A stretch of DNA of 8,470 nt from an uncultured Rhodospirillales bacterium (GTDB taxonomy: Bacteria; Pseudomonadota; Alphaproteobacteria; Rhodospirillales; Defluviicoccaceae), in the NCBI GenBank assembly GCA_937127205.1, contig CAKZLS010000555.1:1-8470 (forward strand). The letters are read 5' to 3'. The position numbers and the translations under genes were made by a program. Positions 5,742 through 8,470 of this stretch are shown here, one piece after another. The notes beneath the pieces were generated by a model. That model saw nothing but the letters and a program-made list of their open reading frames with translations. It was not told the origin of the DNA and did not search any database. Each line of letters opens with the position of its first letter. Positions within the stretch are counted from its first letter, which is position 1.

Positions 5742-6422
5742 ATGCGTATCTTGCTTGTCGAAGACGATCTCGAAACGGCCGAATACCTCCGCAAGGGATT
5801 GGGCGAGAGCGGTCATGTCATCGATCATGTTCCCACGGGCCCCGAAGGCTTGGCCATGGCGATGGTCGGTTCCTACGATGCGCTGATCGTCGATCGCATG
5901 CTGCCGGGTCTCGATGGTTTGACTCTCATCCAGACGCTCCGGGACCAAAGCAACACCACACCGGTCCTGATTCTCAGCGCGCTGGGAAAGGTTGACGACC
6001 GGGTACGCGGGCTGAAAGCGGGCGGAGACGACTATCTTACCAAACCGTTCGCATTCTCCGAACTGCTCGCTCGCCTGGAAGCCGTCGCCCGCAGGTCGGG
6101 CTCGTCGGAAAAGGTCACCACCAGCTTGCGGGTGGCGGATATGGAAATGGATCTGCTGTCGCACAAGGTAACCCGCGCCGGGATGCCCATCGAGTTGCAA
6201 CCGCGCGAATTCCGCTTGCTCGAGTATCTCATGCGTCACGCCGGCCAGGTCGTTACCCGGACCATGTTGCTGGAAGCCGTCTGGGATTATCACTTCGATC
6301 CTCAAACCAACGTGATCGACGTTCATATCAGTCGGTTGCGTGCCAAGATCGATAAAGATTTCGGCGAGCCGCTTCTCCACACCGTGAGGGGCGCCGGATA
6401 TACTCTTCGTGCGTCCGGCTAA
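5742..6422 (+). CDS. OmpR/PhoB-family response regulator
   Basis: The protein has 226 residues. The receiver domain (1-115 or so) has the acidic pair Asp8-Asp9, phosphoacceptor Asp51 in LIVDRMLPG, switch Ser79 in ILSA and Lys101-Pro102 in LTKPF. A C-terminal winged-helix DNA-binding domain (about 128-224) has LQPREFRLLEYLMRHAG, WDYHFDPQTNVIDVHISRLR and VRGAGYTL. It should be phosphorylated by the adjacent kinase and bind promoter DNA. The ATG at 5742 is chosen because MRILLVEDD is the standard receiver start. The frame is open further upstream but only through terminator-proximal sequence. No clear Shine-Dalgarno precedes it. The TAA overlaps the kinase start by 14 bases, so the two are co-translated. 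The regulated genes are not in the window. Confidence 0.96.
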   Translation: MRILLVEDDLETAEYLRKGLGESGHVIDHVPTGPEGLAMAMVGSYDALIVDRMLPGLDGLTLIQTLRDQSNTTPVLILSALGKVDDRVRGLKAGGDDYLTKPFAFSELLARLEAVARRSGSSEKVTTSLRVADMEMDLLSHKVTRAGMPIELQPREFRLLEYLMRHAGQVVTRTMLLEAVWDYHFDPQTNVIDVHISRLRAKIDKDFGEPLLHTVRGAGYTLRASG

Positions 6423-7797
6423 TCTCGCTCACACATCGGCGTTCCGCCTCACTCTGCTTTATACCGGCGTCTTCTCGATGTCGGTCCTTGTGCTCTTGGG
6501 CTTCATTTACTGGTCGACCGTATCGGTGATCGAACGCCAGACGGCGGAGACCATAGAAGCGGAAATCCGAGGCCTCGCGGAACAGTACCGCCAGCAAGGC
6601 GTCAGCCGGCTCGTTCAGGTGATCGGGGAGCGAAGCGGCGACAAGGGAGATCGCAACAACGTCTACCTCCTTACAGACTCAAGCCTGAAACGCCTGGCCG
6701 GCAATGTCCGCAACTGGCCGGCCGGCGCCACGGCCAGCGGGCAGTGGGTCAGCTTGGGCCTGCAGAGACGGGAAAACGACCGCATCATACCCCATGAGAT
6801 CCAGGCCCGCACGTTCACCCTGCCGGGCGGTCACCGGTTGCTCGTCGGGCGCGATATGTATGAGAAAACCCAATTCAGAAACACGGTGGTGGAAACCCTT
6901 GCATGGTCCCTGGCCGCCACCGTGGTGCTTGGCCTGATCGGCGGCTTGTTCGTGAGCCGCCGGATGTTGCGTCGGGTAGATCAGGTTTCCTACACGGCGC
7001 AAGGTATCATGCAGGGCGATCTCTCGCGGCGGATGCAGAAAAGCGGCAGCGATGACGAGTTCGACCGGCTGGCCGAGAGCCTGAACGCCATGCTCGATCA
7101 GATCGAACGGCTGATGACGGGGATGCGTTGGGCCACCGAAAGCATTGCCCATGATTTGCGCAGTCCGCTCACGCGCCTTCGAACCCGCATCGAGTTGGCT
7201 CTGAGAGATGCGCCCTCGGAGAACCAGGATCGCGCGGCGCTGGCGGACGCGCTGGGGCAAACCGATTCCGCCTTGGCGCTGTTCGACAGTCTTCTCAAGA
7301 TCGCCACGGCCGAGGCGGGCGTTGCGCCGACCGAACTGGTCCGCCTGGATCTGGCCGGACTGGCGAGGGATGCGGCCGAGCTCTACGAGCCCGTAGCGGA
7401 GGATAAGGGAATTGCGTTCGATATTCGTATTCCCTGTGAGGCCGAGGTGCGGGGGCAATCCCAGTTGCTGGCGCAGGCGGTCGCCAACCTTCTCGACAAT
7501 GCGGTGAAGAACACGCCGTCGGGAGGACGGATCTCGGTGTCCATCGAGCGCGGCGACCAATGCGTCGTGCTGACCGTCACCGACACCGGACCCGGCATTC
7601 CGGCGGCCGACCGGGAACGCGTGCTGGAACGCTTTGTCCGCTTGGAGCCGAGCCGGCGGGGACCGGGGACAGGTTTGGGACTTAGTCTGGTTGCGGCAGT
7701 GGCCAAGCTCCATGGCGCAACCCTGCGCCTTGAGGACAACGAACCAGGACTAAAGGTATCCCTGCGGCTGGCTACTTTCCAAGAAAGGGACTTCTAG
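6409..7797 (+). CDS. HAMP-domain sensor histidine kinase
   Basis: The protein has 462 residues from a GTG at 6409-6411, the only start that keeps the first membrane helix intact. It has a membrane helix at about 14-36, a periplasmic sensor segment at about 37-160 (with NVYLLTDSSLKRLAGNVRNW), a second helix at about 163-184 and a HAMP linker to about 236. The dimerisation/phosphotransfer H-box is SIAHDLRSPLTRLR (245-258, His248). The ATPase domain shows NLLDNAVKN (360-368), DTGPGIP (392-398) and GTGLGLSLV (420-428). All catalytic boxes are intact. It is the partner of the upstream response regulator, and the layout resembles QseC/TctE-type kinases. The signal cannot be deduced. The TAG stop lies at the edge of mobile-element DNA, so the last few residues (ATFQERDF) may differ from relatives. 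Confidence 0.95.
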   Translation: MRPANLAHTSAFRLTLLYTGVFSMSVLVLLGFIYWSTVSVIERQTAETIEAEIRGLAEQYRQQGVSRLVQVIGERSGDKGDRNNVYLLTDSSLKRLAGNVRNWPAGATASGQWVSLGLQRRENDRIIPHEIQARTFTLPGGHRLLVGRDMYEKTQFRNTVVETLAWSLAATVVLGLIGGLFVSRRMLRRVDQVSYTAQGIMQGDLSRRMQKSGSDDEFDRLAESLNAMLDQIERLMTGMRWATESIAHDLRSPLTRLRTRIELALRDAPSENQDRAALADALGQTDSALALFDSLLKIATAEAGVAPTELVRLDLAGLARDAAELYEPVAEDKGIAFDIRIPCEAEVRGQSQLLAQAVANLLDNAVKNTPSGGRISVSIERGDQCVVLTVTDTGPGIPAADRERVLERFVRLEPSRRGPGTGLGLSLVAAVAKLHGATLRLEDNEPGLKVSLRLATFQERDF

Positions 7798-8114
7798 CCA
7801 CAAGACATCGTCTCGAACCCTGCGATACGGCCGCACCAGCCGACACGCTCCAGCCTGACCGCAACAGTCGCTTAGCTTTCTGAAATAAAGGCAAGTGGCG
7901 GTGGAGGCAGTCGAAAGCGAACTTGTCTCTACGGTCGATTTTCGTGTTCAACAGGGAAAAACAGCGAATTTCTGTTAATTTCGCTAAAAGCAGGGCCATA
8001 CGCACCCGATAACGAGCTGACATTACTGATGTTTTGGTCGAATTCCCTAAACAACAGAACAGGGAAATTTCTGGACGGAACAGGGAATTCAAGATGCGTA
8101 AACAGGGAATTGTT
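7798..8114. other. non-coding, probably mobile-element-derived stretch
   Basis: This 317-base stretch between the kinase and the IS66-like end holds no credible gene. The long minus-strand frames here (7772-8344 and 7929-8306) have odd composition with repeated NSLF and FPV strings, which are just the translated CAGGGAA repeats. Base composition from about 7930 is more AT-rich than the neighbouring genes. Positions 7798-7929 show no recognisable RNA gene, terminator or promoter. From memory, similar AACAGGGAA-rich non-coding stretches occur near recombinase genes in Rhizobiales genomes. That recollection was not checked. Confidence 0.5.
7950..8111. repeat. dispersed AACAGGGAA motif array
   Basis: AACAGGGAA occurs at 7950-7958, 8058-8066, 8079-8087 and 8101-8109. 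A one-mismatch copy, AACAGCGAATT, lies at 7960-7970 and an inverted copy, AATTCCCT, at 8041-8048. The last three direct copies are spaced 21 and 22 bases apart, about two helical turns. An inverted pair, AGCGAA (7963-7968) and TTCGCT (7980-7985), sits near the left end. Such clusters are typical of subterminal protein-binding sites of mobile elements. No associated recombinase is in the window. Confidence 0.7.
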
Positions 8115-8174
8115 GTAAGCGTTCGGCGGAGACACGGTTGTTTCGTAAGCGTACATTTGTGACACGGTTGTTCC
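8115..8174 (+). repeat. two tandem 30-bp repeats at the IS66-like left end
   Basis: Copies at 8115-8144 and 8145-8174 match at 23 of 30 positions. They share GTAAGCGT at the start and GACACGGTTGTT near the end, with a variable centre. The repeat of exactly 30 bp puts both on the same face of the helix. The likely role is binding sites for the transposase or TnpA at the terminus. Confidence 0.75.
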
Positions 8175-8233
8175 CGGGCCTCCGGATGCGATCTTCTCTC
8201 CACGGCTAAGTATGTGTATCGGGAGGGATGATA

Positions 8234-8470
8234 ATGCCAAGAATGACGGCTTCGAAGAGCCTGGAGCTGGAAGCGTTCTGGCGGTCCCACCATGAGGGGT
8301 GGGCAAACAGTTCGTTGAATCAACGGGAGTACTGCGAGGCCCACGGCCTACCGTTGAAGCGCTTCGGCAATTGGCGGGCGAAGTTCAAGGACGAGGCGGA
8401 GGCGGCACAGAAGGGGCTGCTGTAACGCCGCGGCGGCCTTAGTCATATGTCCAGTCAAATGACCGACAGG
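8234..8470 (+). pseudogene. IS66-family TnpA-like gene with premature in-frame stop, cut by window edge
   Basis: The ATG at 8234 is chosen because GGGAGGG (8221-8227) lies six bases before it. The ATG at 8228 would touch the ribosome site. The first 63 residues include EAFWRSHHEGWANSSLNQRE (13-32), YCEAHGLP, LKRFGNWRAKF (41-51), the helix-turn-helix-like start seen in IS66 accessory proteins. A TAA at 8423-8425 then ends the frame. Beyond it the same frame stays open to the window end and reads RRGGLSHMSSQMTDR. From memory, intact relatives continue here as ...LLYRRGGLSH..., so the TAA probably replaced a tyrosine codon. If the stop is real, the product lacks the second domain of long relatives. 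Expression as a short 63-residue protein remains possible. Confidence 0.7.

Larger units (their letters stand above)
8115..8470 (+). mobile_element. left end of an IS66-like insertion sequence, right end outside window
   Basis: The left end is placed at the GTAAGCG starting at 8115, the terminal heptamer typical of IS66-family inverted repeats. A TnpA-type gene begins 119 bases inside. IS66 elements usually make 8-bp target duplications, so GAATTGTT (8107-8114) is the expected flanking copy. The right end, the tnpB and tnpC genes and the second duplication copy are not in the window. The element abuts the AACAGGGAA array, so it may have inserted into an older mobile element. Confidence 0.72.

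Noticed and set aside
5628..6380. 250-codon minus-strand frame
   Set aside because: It lies opposite the response regulator, whose receiver and winged-helix motifs are unmistakable. It is an antisense frame left open by GC-rich codons.
6679..7713. 344-codon minus-strand frame
   Set aside because: It is antisense to the sensor kinase, which has all catalytic boxes intact. The frame is rich in Gln, Arg and His, with no recognisable motif.
7798..7930. Possible tRNA as an integration site next to the mobile DNA
   Set aside because: No cloverleaf, TTCGA arm with matching acceptor stem, or CCA end was seen on either strand.
7772..8344. 190-codon minus-strand frame (and an overlapping one at 7929-8306)
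   Set aside because: It runs through the kinase end, the motif array and the IS66-like gene. Its repeated FPV and NSLF strings are the translated AACAGGGAA repeats.
1..8470. CRISPR array
   Set aside because: The only regular repeats are two 30-bp copies without spacers and the short AACAGGGAA motifs. Neither has the repeat-spacer layout, and no cas gene is present.

Overview
The window reads as chromosomal DNA of an alphaproteobacterium. Support comes from a 404-residue NADP-type isocitrate dehydrogenase of the eukaryote-like subfamily, an alphaproteobacterial-style L28, a GC-rich codon pattern and an IS66-type element of the kind common in Rhodospirillales and Rhizobiales. The genus cannot be named from the sequence alone.

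Positions 1-5193 are mostly housekeeping genes. A 5'-complete alpha/beta hydrolase gene runs off the left edge on the minus strand. Divergent from it is ygfZ (folate-binding Fe-S maintenance protein, plus strand). ygfZ converges on rpmB (L28, minus), with a candidate terminator between them. Upstream of rpmB on the same strand are icd (isocitrate dehydrogenase) and a LOG-family phosphoribohydrolase. A small plus-strand dodecin gene diverges from the LOG gene and converges on a minus-strand sulfotransferase-like gene.

Positions 5194-5741 hold no confident gene. Four inverted repeats (5460-5643) lead into a terminator with 14-bp perfect arms (5647-5691) that has T-rich sequence on both sides. 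This arrangement suits a small structured RNA or a decayed small gene. A minus-strand reading frame of 36 to 55 codons also lies here.

Positions 5742-7797 encode an OmpR/PhoB-type response regulator and its HAMP-containing sensor kinase. The two genes overlap by 14 bases. The regulator has no clear Shine-Dalgarno sequence, and a -10-like box sits six bases before its ATG, so it may be translated from a leaderless message. No obvious target gene lies beside the pair.

Positions 7798-8470 are mobile-element DNA. A non-coding stretch carries repeated AACAGGGAA-type motifs, three of them at 21-22 bp spacing. It is followed directly by the left end of an IS66-like element, marked by two tandem 30-bp copies starting GTAAGCG. 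The element's first gene has an in-frame TAA at codon 64, and the frame stays open with family-like residues beyond it, so the copy here is probably a pseudogene.

The best candidates for something undescribed are the structured stretch at 5460-5691 and the phased motif array at 7950-8111. No new multi-gene system was found.
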